Shown here: piece after piece, positions 35,804-43,437 of the stretch
Numbering within the stretch: position 1 is the first letter of the stretch
How the letters are laid out: the number at the start of each line of letters is the position of its first letter
Assembly (NCBI RefSeq): GCF_014764445.1
Contig: NZ_CP061721.1
Coordinates: forward strand, 1,364,001 to 1,428,000
Length of the DNA: 64,000 nucleotides
DNA from: Pseudarthrobacter sp. BIM B-2242
Lineage (GTDB): Bacteria > Actinomycetota > Actinomycetes > Actinomycetales > Micrococcaceae
Direction of reading: 5' to 3'
Notes under the pieces: model-generated
What the model was told of the DNA's origin: nothing
What the model saw: the letters and a program-made list of their open reading frames with translations, nothing else
The model's database searches: none
Made by a program: the position numbers and the translations under genes

Positions 35804-35819
35804 CTATCCGGGGGAGCCC

Positions 35820-36503
35820 CTACGCCTTGGGCTTGATCTTGATGTTCATCATCTTGAGCTCGTCGGTGCCCTCAAAGCGGTAGACGAGGTCGATGTTCTT
35901 GTTCCCGCTGCAGGTGATGAGCCCCACCACATCAGCTGCCTTGGTGCCGTTCTCGGTGTTGGCCGTGACCTCGTTGTAGGTCGGCTTGCACGTGTTGTCC
36001 ATCTCCAGGGTCTTGATGCCGGCGATGAACGTTTCCTTGCTTACCTGCTCCTGGAGGGCAGGGTCGAGGTATTCGTCGTACGCCGTGGAGGTTTCGCCGT
36101 TGATCACCAGTTTCGTAAAGTCGTCGGCAAGGCCCCTGGCGTGGTTGGTGGGGCCTGCCACTACGTTGACCAGGATGACAACGCCCAGGATGACCAGCAG
36201 CAGGACGCCGCCCGCCACCCCCAGGATGGTCCACAGCCTGCGGCGGCCGCGCGCGGGGGGCTGTTCGCCGGGAAGTCCGAACGGCCCGTCGGCCGGGGGC
36301 TGGCCGGGCGCGCCGTACTGGCCGGGCACCCCGTATTTCCCGGGTGTCGCGGGCTGTCCCGGTGCCGCGTGCTGCGCGGACGCGCCGTAACCCGGAGCCG
36401 CGGCGAACTGGCCCGCCGGCGGCTGGGCCTGTGGCTGTTGCTGCGGCTGCTGGGGCCAAGGTGCAGGCTGGACCGGCTGATGCGGTTCCTGAGGATTGCT
36501 CAC
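35820..36503 (-). CDS. Membrane-anchored protein with Pro/Gln-rich N-terminus, unknown function
   Basis: From GTG 36503 the protein has 227 residues. The first 85 are rich in Pro, Gln, Gly and Ala with tandem GQP/GQYGAPGQ-like repeats; RGRRRLWTILGVAGGVLLLVILGVVILVNV is a membrane helix (about 90-115); the rest is an extracellular domain of about 110 residues with two cysteines (NTCKPTYN, LITCSGNK) likely to be disulfide-bonded. This layout is common in Arthrobacter-like and other actinobacterial DUF4878/DUF4333-like proteins. I assign no function. Confidence 0.7.
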   Translation of the reverse strand: MSNPQEPHQPVQPAPWPQQPQQQPQAQPPAGQFAAAPGYGASAQHAAPGQPATPGKYGVPGQYGAPGQPPADGPFGLPGEQPPARGRRRLWTILGVAGGVLLLVILGVVILVNVVAGPTNHARGLADDFTKLVINGETSTAYDEYLDPALQEQVSKETFIAGIKTLEMDNTCKPTYNEVTANTENGTKAADVVGLITCSGNKNIDLVYRFEGTDELKMMNIKIKPKA

Positions 36504-36662
36504 ATGGAGCCTTTCCGGCAACGCGGTGGCACTGCCTTTTTGCTGGGAGCCGCCGGGCGGTCCCGTGGGTTTACCTTGGACCAGCCTATAACCGAGTTTG
36601 CGGCGGGCGCGCACCGGTCCGACCCGCACGGAAATACTGGCCGAATCAGTTCCCCGCCGAGG

Positions 36663-37157
36663 TCAGTGCGCCGGCTCCGGATCCGGGCTGTCGCCGGATC
36701 CCCGTTCCAGGAGGGGCTGGATGCGGAAGGGAATGAGCTCACCCATGGCCAGGGCGGTGTCCGTCCGGTCCACGCCGTCGCACGCAAGGATCTTTCCGTT
36801 GATCCTGAAGAGGTCCTCCGCGTCCACTGCCACCACGCGCAGCAGGAGATCGGCCGAGCCGGTCAATCCGTACCCTTCCAGGATTTCCGGAATGCCGGCG
36901 AGGTCGTGGGCCAGCTGTCCCAGCTTCTGCTGCTGAACGTGGACCGAGATAAAAGCCATCAGCGGATACCCCAGCGACGCCGGGTTAATCCTGCGTTCGA
37001 AGGACAGGAAGACGTGTTTCTTTTCCAGCTGGGCCATGCGCGCCTGGACAGTGTTCCGGGAAAGCCCCAGTTTCTGGGCGAGGGCCACCACCGTCCGGCG
37101 AGGGTCGCGGGCAAGGGCTGAAAGCAGGCGGGTGTCAGTGCCATCCAAAGCTTGCAT
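36663..37157 (-). CDS. Lrp/AsnC-family regulator, probable BkdR
   Basis: From ATG 37157 the protein has 164 residues with an N-terminal HTH (DTRLLSALARDPRRTVVALAQKLGLSRNTVQARMAQLE) and a C-terminal RAM/AsnC domain of about 75 residues that binds amino acids and oligomerises. ATG codons at 37169 and 37181 are alternative starts. It is divergent from bkdA, and two GCATNATGC-type palindromes lie in the shared promoter, one inside its own leader. Lrp-type BkdR proteins activate bkd operons with branched-chain amino acids as ligand in other bacteria, which fits here. Confidence 0.85.
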   Translation of the reverse strand: MQALDGTDTRLLSALARDPRRTVVALAQKLGLSRNTVQARMAQLEKKHVFLSFERRINPASLGYPLMAFISVHVQQQKLGQLAHDLAGIPEILEGYGLTGSADLLLRVVAVDAEDLFRINGKILACDGVDRTDTALAMGELIPFRIQPLLERGSGDSPDPEPAH

Positions 37158-37166
37158 AATGCGCAA
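37152..37166. promoter_or_regulatory. Probable Lrp/BkdR palindrome, gene start proximal
   Basis: TTGCATAATGCGCAA contains the near-palindrome GCATAATGC around the Lrp gene start, fit for autoregulation. A related GGGCATTATGCTC lies at 37196-37208. Confidence 0.45.
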
Positions 37167-37195
37167 CATTAGCACGGGCACGAGGCTTCAAACAG

Positions 37196-37208
37196 GGCAT
37201 TATGCTCA
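37196..37208. promoter_or_regulatory. Probable Lrp/BkdR palindrome in bkd promoter
   Basis: GGGCATTATGCTC shares the GCATTATGC core with 37152-37166, 44 bp away (about four turns), which would allow an Lrp oligomer to wrap both sites. Confidence 0.4.
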
Positions 37209-37240
37209 GTATCCGCGGCGGTAGTTGTACCCAATGAACA

Positions 37241-37258
37241 TTGTGAGTAGGGTCACAA
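37241..37258. promoter_or_regulatory. Crp/GlxR-type site upstream of bkdA
   Basis: TTGTGA-GTAGGG-TCACAA has a perfect TGTGA-N6-TCACA core. It lies about 95 bp before the bkdA start, placing the branched-chain keto-acid dehydrogenase genes under likely cAMP/carbon-source control. Confidence 0.7.
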
Positions 37259-37352
37259 TTATCCGGGGTAACGGCGCCCGGGCGGCTGGCTGCCGGCGGG
37301 ACCACAAGTCCCCAGGCGCCGGTCAAACGACGTGAGAAGGTTGCGTGCCATC

Positions 37353-38531
37353 GTGTCTACAGACGAAACGGGCCAGGGCGGAACAAGGGCAGGTGCCCCC
37401 GCCGGCAGTGCGGGAACCCAAGGTGCATCCGGCCGGAATCTGATCCAGCTGATCACCCCGGAGGGTGAGCGGATCAGCCATCCGGAATTCGATCCCTGGG
37501 TGAAAGACATCGGGGATGAACAACTGTGTTCCCTCTATGAGGACCTGACAGCCGTCCGGCGCATCGACGTCGAGGCAACCGCCCTTCAGCGGCAGGGCGA
37601 GCTTGGCCTGTGGCCGCCATTGCTGGGCCAGGAAGCGGCGCAGGTCGGTTCGGCCAGATCCTTGCGGCAGGACGATTTCATCTTCTCCAGCTACCGCGAA
37701 AACGGCGTGGCGTACTGCCGGGGCGTGGACCTGACCGACATTTTGCGTGTCTGGCGCGGAAACGGCTCCTCCGGCTGGGATCCGTACTCCGTCAACATGG
37801 CCACCCCGCAGATCATCATCGGCGCGCAGACGCTGCACGCCACCGGCTACGCCATGGGCATACAGAACGACGGCGCCGACTCCGTGGCGGTGACCTACTT
37901 CGGCGACGGTGCCACGAGCGAAGGCGACGTCAACGAGGCCATGGTGTTTGCAGCCAGCTTCCAGGTGCCGCTGGTCTTCTTCTGCTCCAACAACCACTGG
38001 GCTATCTCGGAGCCCGTACGGCTGCAGTCGCACGTGCAGCTTGCGGACAGGGCCGCCGGCTTCGGCATCCCGAGCCTGCGGGTGGACGGAAACGACGTCC
38101 TGGCCGTTATGGCCGCGACGAGGCTGGCCGTGGACCGTGCCCGGCACGGCGGCGGGCCGACGTTCATCGAGGCCGTCACGTACCGCATGGGACCGCACAC
38201 CACAGCCGATGATCCCACCCGCTACCGCGATGCCAACGAACTCGAAGACTGGGCCGCGAAGGACCCCATCGACAGGGTCAAAGCCCTGCTGGACCGCAAG
38301 GGCCTCCTCACCGGGCAGTTCCAGCAGCACGTCAAGGACAAGGCGGACGCCGTAGCACGTGAACTCCGCGCCGGGTGCATTGCCATGCCGGAGCCGGAGC
38401 CGCTGGATGTCTTCAAGAATGTGTACAGCGCCCCGAACTCGTGGCTGGACCGCCAGCAGGACCACTACGCCCGATACCTTGCCTCCTTCGGTGATCCCGC
38501 AGGAGCCACTTCCCAGGAAGGTGCACGCTGA
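37353..38531 (+). CDS. bkdA: Branched-chain alpha-keto acid dehydrogenase E1 alpha
   Basis: The 392-residue thiamine-diphosphate enzyme subunit has the TPP signature GDGATSEGDVNEAMVFAASFQVPLVFFCSNNHWAIS near the middle and the E1-alpha pattern SYRENGVAYCRGVD and YRMGPHTTADDPTRYR (catalytic and phosphorylation-loop-like region). It decarboxylates keto acids from Leu, Ile and Val. GTG 37353 is used, with AGAAGG upstream at a long spacing; GTG 37332 adds seven residues. The divergent Lrp gene and Crp-like site control it. The stop overlaps the next ATG by 1 nt. Confidence 0.92.
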   Translation: MSTDETGQGGTRAGAPAGSAGTQGASGRNLIQLITPEGERISHPEFDPWVKDIGDEQLCSLYEDLTAVRRIDVEATALQRQGELGLWPPLLGQEAAQVGSARSLRQDDFIFSSYRENGVAYCRGVDLTDILRVWRGNGSSGWDPYSVNMATPQIIIGAQTLHATGYAMGIQNDGADSVAVTYFGDGATSEGDVNEAMVFAASFQVPLVFFCSNNHWAISEPVRLQSHVQLADRAAGFGIPSLRVDGNDVLAVMAATRLAVDRARHGGGPTFIEAVTYRMGPHTTADDPTRYRDANELEDWAAKDPIDRVKALLDRKGLLTGQFQQHVKDKADAVARELRAGCIAMPEPEPLDVFKNVYSAPNSWLDRQQDHYARYLASFGDPAGATSQEGAR

Positions 38532-39541
38532 TGACCCGGATGACCTTTGCCCGCGCCATAAATTCCGGCCTGCGCAAATCGCTTGAAAATGATCCCAAAG
38601 TCATACTGATGGGCGAGGACATCGGCGTCCTCGGTGGTGTGTTCCGGGTGACCGACGGCCTCCAGAAGGACTTCGGCACACACCGCGTGGTGGACACGCC
38701 GCTGGCCGAATCAGCCATTATCGGCACCGCCGTGGGTCTTGCGTACCGCGGCTACCGTCCGGTGGTGGAGATCCAGTTCGACGGCTTTATCTATCCTGCT
38801 TTCGACCAGATCGTCAGCCAGGTGGCCAAGATGCACTACCGCACCCAGGGTGCGGTGAAGATGCCCATCACCATCCGGGTGCCGTTCGGCGGGGGCATCG
38901 GGTCACCCGAGCATCACTCGGAGTCACCCGAGGCGTACTTCACCCACACGTCCGGCTTGCGGGTTGTCACGGTCTCCAACCCGCAGGATGCCTACACCGT
39001 GATCCAGCAGGCCATCCTGTCCGATGATCCGGTCCTCTATTTCGAACCCAAGCGCCGCTACCACGATAAGGGTGACGTGGACGAGACCATCGACGTCCGC
39101 ACCGCGCTGCCGATGGGTGCAGCCCGTGTGCTGACTGAGGGCACGGACGTCACGCTGGTGGCGTACGGGCCGCTGGTCAGGACTGCCCGGGACGCCGCCA
39201 CTGCGGCGGCCGACGAAGGCATCTCCATTGAGGTCATCGACCTGCGCTCGCTGGCACCGGTGGACTACGCCACAGTTGAAGCATCCGTGCGGAAGACAGG
39301 CCGGCTGGTAGTCACCCACGAAGCCGGCCAGTCAGGCGGGCTGGGCGCCGAGGTGGCTGCCAGCATTACCGAGAGGTGCTTCTACCACCTCGAAGCAGCG
39401 CCCGTCCGCGTCACCGGGTTCGACGTGCCCTACCCGTACTCCAAGGTGGAAATGCACCACCTGCCGAGCCTGGACAGGATCCTCGACGGCGTGGACCGTG
39501 CACTCGGACGGCCGAACTCACTCAGCGGGCTGGAAGGATGA
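38531..39541 (+). CDS. bkdB: Branched-chain alpha-keto acid dehydrogenase E1 beta
   Basis: The 336-residue partner of E1 alpha has the transketolase-C fold with DPKVILMGEDIGVLGGVFRVTDGL, PLAESAIIGTAVGLAYRGYRPVVEIQFDGF, and YFEPKRRYHDKG, standard for keto-acid dehydrogenase beta chains. Together with bkdA it forms the alpha2beta2 E1. One-base overlap with bkdA and 4-nt overlap with bkdC indicate translational coupling. Confidence 0.95.
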   Translation: MTRMTFARAINSGLRKSLENDPKVILMGEDIGVLGGVFRVTDGLQKDFGTHRVVDTPLAESAIIGTAVGLAYRGYRPVVEIQFDGFIYPAFDQIVSQVAKMHYRTQGAVKMPITIRVPFGGGIGSPEHHSESPEAYFTHTSGLRVVTVSNPQDAYTVIQQAILSDDPVLYFEPKRRYHDKGDVDETIDVRTALPMGAARVLTEGTDVTLVAYGPLVRTARDAATAAADEGISIEVIDLRSLAPVDYATVEASVRKTGRLVVTHEAGQSGGLGAEVAASITERCFYHLEAAPVRVTGFDVPYPYSKVEMHHLPSLDRILDGVDRALGRPNSLSGLEG

Positions 39542-40929
39542 GCGCCACCATGATCAAGGAATTCAGGCTCCCGGACCTTGGTGAGGGCCTTACGGAATCC
39601 GAAATCGTCAGCTGGAAGGTCGGCGTGGGGGACACTGTCACCCTGAACCAGGTGATCGCCGAGGTGGAAACAGCCAAGGCCGTGGTGGAGCTGCCTTCGC
39701 CGTTCGCGGGCGTGATCACCGCACTGCACGAGCAGCCCGGCACAGTGGTGGAGGTGGGCAAACCGATCGTCTCCTTTGAAGTACCGGACGACGCCGGCGC
39801 GTCACCCACGGGGGCAGCGCCGGCTGAGGGGGAGGCACCTAAGCGGCAGCCCAACCTTGTGGGGTACGGCGCCGTCGTCGAAAGTTCCGGCCGGCCGGTG
39901 CGCCGGCAGCGCACCTTTGCAGCGCCGGTTGCTGCGCCTGTAGAAACCAATCCTGTCGAAACCACGCCTGCGGAAACCAAGCCTGTCGAAACCACGCATC
40001 CCGAACCCCAGGCCTTCGAACGGCCGCGCTCCACGCCGCCCGTGCGGAAGCTGGCCAAGGACCTGGGCGTCGAGCTGGCCGCTGTCCCGGGCACCGGAGC
40101 TCACGGACTGATCACCCGGGAGGACGTCCGGAACTTTGTTGGCGGCGGTGATGTCCCGGCGGCCGCCCGGCATCTGTCTGCTGTGTCAGAAACCGCCGTT
40201 CCAGCAGGCCTGACGGCTGCTCAGGGTGAGCGCGAAGTCCGGACGCCCATCAAGGGAGTCCGGAAGTACACGGCCGCGGCGATGGTTGCAAGCGCGTTCA
40301 CGGCACCGCATGCAACCGAGTTTCTCACGGTCGATGTCACGCCCACCATGGACCTCCTGGCGAAACTGAAAGCAAGCCGGGCGTTCCAGGACCACAAGCT
40401 CACTCCGCTGACCCTGGTGGCCAAGGCCGTGCTGATTGCCCTTCGCCGGAACCCGTCGCTTAACTCGCGGTGGGACGAGGCCAACCAGGAAATTGTGCAG
40501 TTCAACTACGTGAACCTCGGGATCGCCGCAGCGACGCCCCGCGGCCTCACCGTTCCCAACATCAAGGACGCGGACACCCTGTCCCTGCCCGAACTGTCAG
40601 AAGCCCTCACTGATCTGACGGGGACAGCCCGGGCCGGGAAGACGGCTCCGGCCGAGTTGGCTGACGGCACCATCTCCATCACCAACATCGGGGTCTTTGG
40701 GATCGACGCCGGCACGCCCATCCTGAACCCGGGCGAGGCCGCCATCCTGGCTGTAGGGGCGGTCCGCAAGATGCCATGGGAATTCCAGGACGAGGTGGCG
40801 CTGCGCCAGGTCATGACCTTGAGCCTGTCCTTTGACCACCGCCTGGTGGACGGGGAGCAGGGCTCGCGATTCCTGGCCGACGTCGGCGCCATCCTGGCAG
40901 ACCCCGGCATGGTGCTCACGATGGTCTAG
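39538..40929 (+). CDS. bkdC: Branched-chain keto-acid dehydrogenase E2 (dihydrolipoamide acyltransferase)
   Basis: The 463-residue protein has one N-terminal lipoyl domain (lipoylated Lys47 in VETAKAVVELP), a linker with repeated PVETTPAETKPVETT units, a peripheral-subunit-binding domain (VRKLAKDLGVELAAVPGTGAHGLITREDV) and a catalytic C-domain with DHRLVDGEQ near the end. The short repeats are a flexible Pro/Glu/Thr linker. It transfers acyl groups to CoA. No E3 gene is in the window, so E3 must be supplied elsewhere. ATG 39538 overlaps bkdB. Confidence 0.94.
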   Translation: MSATMIKEFRLPDLGEGLTESEIVSWKVGVGDTVTLNQVIAEVETAKAVVELPSPFAGVITALHEQPGTVVEVGKPIVSFEVPDDAGASPTGAAPAEGEAPKRQPNLVGYGAVVESSGRPVRRQRTFAAPVAAPVETNPVETTPAETKPVETTHPEPQAFERPRSTPPVRKLAKDLGVELAAVPGTGAHGLITREDVRNFVGGGDVPAAARHLSAVSETAVPAGLTAAQGEREVRTPIKGVRKYTAAAMVASAFTAPHATEFLTVDVTPTMDLLAKLKASRAFQDHKLTPLTLVAKAVLIALRRNPSLNSRWDEANQEIVQFNYVNLGIAAATPRGLTVPNIKDADTLSLPELSEALTDLTGTARAGKTAPAELADGTISITNIGVFGIDAGTPILNPGEAAILAVGAVRKMPWEFQDEVALRQVMTLSLSFDHRLVDGEQGSRFLADVGAILADPGMVLTMV

Positions 40930-40960
40930 CGGGCGGGTGCCGTGAGGAAGGGCCGGGCTG

Positions 40961-41653
40961 TCAGATTCCCGGAACCTTCGCCGTGAGGGCCGCCAGCGCC
41001 ATGCTCTCCAGCAGCGGGCGGGCGGCTTTCGGCGCGATCCTTCGGCCATGGTTCCGCACGGAGTGCGGCGTGGAGTTGATCAGGCCGAACGTGGCGTGGG
41101 CCCGCATCCGCAGTTCAGCAGCGTCGATCGCGGGATCCAGGCGGGCCAGCACCTGGACCCAGAGCTCCACGTAGGTTCGCTGCAGCGCCCTGACCTCGGC
41201 CTGCTCCTGCGTGGCGAGATTGCTGAAGTCCCTGTCCTGGACCCGGATCACATCGGGCTTACTCAGCGCAAAATCCACCTGGAACGCCACCAGCCTGCGG
41301 AGAGCCTCGAGCGGATCCGTGGTTTCCGCCACCACACTCTGCCCGCCTGCCAGGAGGTCCCGGCTGACGGTCAGCAGCAGATCGCCCAGGACTGCCTGCT
41401 TACCGGGGAAATGACGGTATACGGCCGGGCCGCTGACGCCGGCCGCCGCACCCAGGTCCTCAAGTGACACGCGGTTGAACCCGTTCACCGCGAAAAGCGA
41501 TGCGGCAGCGGAGAGCAGTGCCTGACGCCGAATCTCTTTGGCCTGGCTTCGCTGGGTTCCCGGGGCGGGCGGTTCGGGAACAGGTTGGCTGCCTGGAGCG
41601 GGCCGGTCTGACGGCGGCGGCTGGGATGGCTGCGCAGGTCGGGTGATGGGCAC
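40961..41653 (-). CDS. TetR/AcrR regulator, probable BkaR-type repressor
   Basis: The 230-residue protein has a Pro-rich N-terminal stretch of about 40 residues then a TetR HTH (RRQALLSAAASLFAVNGFNRVSLEDLGAAAGVSGPAVYRHFPGKQAVLGDLL, about 42-90) and a ligand domain. It is divergent from the acyl-CoA carboxylase operon. In Mycobacterium tuberculosis a TetR protein (BkaR, Rv2506) sits next to the corresponding genes and represses them, so an analogous role is likely. Two GTTA-N8-TAAC sites lie in the shared promoter. Confidence 0.88.
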   Translation of the reverse strand: MPITRPAQPSQPPPSDRPAPGSQPVPEPPAPGTQRSQAKEIRRQALLSAAASLFAVNGFNRVSLEDLGAAAGVSGPAVYRHFPGKQAVLGDLLLTVSRDLLAGGQSVVAETTDPLEALRRLVAFQVDFALSKPDVIRVQDRDFSNLATQEQAEVRALQRTYVELWVQVLARLDPAIDAAELRMRAHATFGLINSTPHSVRNHGRRIAPKAARPLLESMALAALTAKVPGI

Positions 41654-41708
41654 GCTTTCCTCCTCGGACCTGCAAATTCTAACAACGCGTCCGCGTGTTG
41701 GACATCAC

Positions 41709-41752
41709 AGTTAATAGAGACTAACCTAAATTTCAGTTACATGACACTAACC
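41709..41752. promoter_or_regulatory. Two GTTA-N8-TAAC operator-like sites
   Basis: GTTAATAGAGACTAAC (41710-41725) and GTTACATGACACTAAC (41736-41751) share half-sites GTTA/TAAC with an 8-nt centre and are 26 bp apart. They lie between the TetR gene and the carboxylase operon. Their arm layout resembles the stronger sites at 1500 and 22486. Confidence 0.5.
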
Positions 41753-41822
41753 GAGTCGGAATCCGGCTCGTGCGGACATAAGTAGTCAACGGCCCTCAAA
41801 CCACTAGGAACGGACCGCGTCG

Positions 41823-43430
41823 ATGGAGACCCTCACCAGCCGGCTTGAGGCTGACAGTGACGTGTTTGCGGCCAACAACGCCGCGCAGCGTTCGCTGGCC
41901 GTGGAACTGAAAGCCAGGCTTGCCGAGACGGCCCTCGGAGGGCCGGAGAAGTCACGCGAGCGCCACGTGGCCCGGGGGAAGCTCCTGCCGCGCGAACGCA
42001 TCGACCAGCTGCTGGACGACGGCAGTCCGTTCCTGGAAATTGCTCCGCTGGCTGCCAACGGCATGTACAACGATGAATCGCCCGGAGCCGGGGTGATCGC
42101 GGGCATCGGCTTGGTCCATGGCCGGCAGGTCCTGGTGATTTCCAATGACGCCACGGTCAAGGGCGGCACCTACTACCCGATGACGGTGAAGAAACACCTC
42201 CGCGCCCAGGAAATCGCGCTGGAGAACCGTTTGCCCTGCATCTATCTGGTGGATTCCGGGGGCGCGTTCCTGCCGAAGCAGGACGAGGTGTTCCCCGACA
42301 AGGAACATTTCGGCCGGATCTTCTACAACCAGGCCCGGCTGTCGGCGGCGAAGATCCCGCAGATTGCCTCGGTGATGGGCTCCTGCACGGCCGGTGGCGC
42401 CTACGTCCCGGCGATGAGCGACGAAACAGTGATTGTCCGGAACCAGGGCACCATCTTCCTTGGCGGCCCTCCGCTGGTGAAGGCAGCCATCGGTGAGATT
42501 GTCACTGCTGAGGAACTCGGGGGCGGTGACGTTCATTCAAGGATTTCCGGCGTCACCGACCATCTGGCCGAGAACGACGAACACGCCCTGCAGATCATCC
42601 GCGACATTGTCGCCACGCTTCCCAGGCCGGCAGCCCCCGTGTGGGAGGTGGAAGACGTCGTCGCGCCGACAGAGGAACCCGGTGAGCTTTATGGAGCCGT
42701 GCCCACGGACGTCAACGCGCAGTATGACGTCCGCGAGGTGATTGCCCGGCTGGTGGACGGCAGCAGATTCCATGAGTTCAAGAAGGAGTACGGCACCACG
42801 CTTGTCACCGGCTTTGCCAGGCTGCATGGCCACCCGGTGGGGATTGTGGCCAATAACGGCGTGCTGTTCAGCGAGTCCTCACTTAAGGGGGCGCACTTCA
42901 TCGAACTCTGCGATCAGCGCGGTATCCCGTTGGTCTTCCTGCAGAACATTTCGGGCTTTATGGTGGGCAAGGATTCCGAACAGGGCGGCATCGCCAAGAA
43001 CGGCGCCAAGATGGTCACCGCGGTGGCCACAGCCCGCGTCCCTAAGCTGACAGTTGTCATCGGCGGCTCTTTCGGGGCGGGTAACTACTCAATGTGCGGG
43101 CGGGCCTACTCGCCGCGGTTCCTGTGGATGTGGCCCGCGTCCCGCATCTCGGTGATGGGCGGCAACCAGGCCTCCAGCGTGCTGGCCACCGTCAAACGCG
43201 ACCAGTACGAAGCAGTCGGCCAGGAATGGCCCGCCGACGACGAAGAGGCGTTCAAGGCCCCCATCAAACAACAGTATGAAGACCAGGGCAGCCCGTACTA
43301 CTCCACCGCCCGCCTATGGGACGACGGCATCATCGATCCCGCGGACACCCGCACCGTCCTGGGACTGGCGCTTGACGTCGTCTCCCGCACCCCGCTGCCG
43401 GAAACCTCCTTCGGCCTTTTCCGGATGTGA
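41823..43430 (+). CDS. accD1: Acyl-CoA carboxylase carboxyltransferase (beta), methylcrotonyl-CoA-type
   Basis: The 535-residue biotin-dependent carboxyltransferase has both crotonase halves, with [34 protein letters not shown] and the acyl-CoA pocket [19 protein letters not shown], and in the C-half [22 protein letters not shown]. These are typical of 3-methylcrotonyl-CoA carboxylase beta chains. It moves CO2 from carboxybiotin to the acyl-CoA in leucine breakdown. It is the first gene of the operon opposite the TetR gene and is followed 7 nt later by the alpha chain. Confidence 0.93.
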   Translation: METLTSRLEADSDVFAANNAAQRSLAVELKARLAETALGGPEKSRERHVARGKLLPRERIDQLLDDGSPFLEIAPLAANGMYNDESPGAGVIAGIGLVHGRQVLVISNDATVKGGTYYPMTVKKHLRAQEIALENRLPCIYLVDSGGAFLPKQDEVFPDKEHFGRIFYNQARLSAAKIPQIASVMGSCTAGGAYVPAMSDETVIVRNQGTIFLGGPPLVKAAIGEIVTAEELGGGDVHSRISGVTDHLAENDEHALQIIRDIVATLPRPAAPVWEVEDVVAPTEEPGELYGAVPTDVNAQYDVREVIARLVDGSRFHEFKKEYGTTLVTGFARLHGHPVGIVANNGVLFSESSLKGAHFIELCDQRGIPLVFLQNISGFMVGKDSEQGGIAKNGAKMVTAVATARVPKLTVVIGGSFGAGNYSMCGRAYSPRFLWMWPASRISVMGGNQASSVLATVKRDQYEAVGQEWPADDEEAFKAPIKQQYEDQGSPYYSTARLWDDGIIDPADTRTVLGLALDVVSRTPLPETSFGLFRM

Positions 43431-43437
43431 GCCAGTA

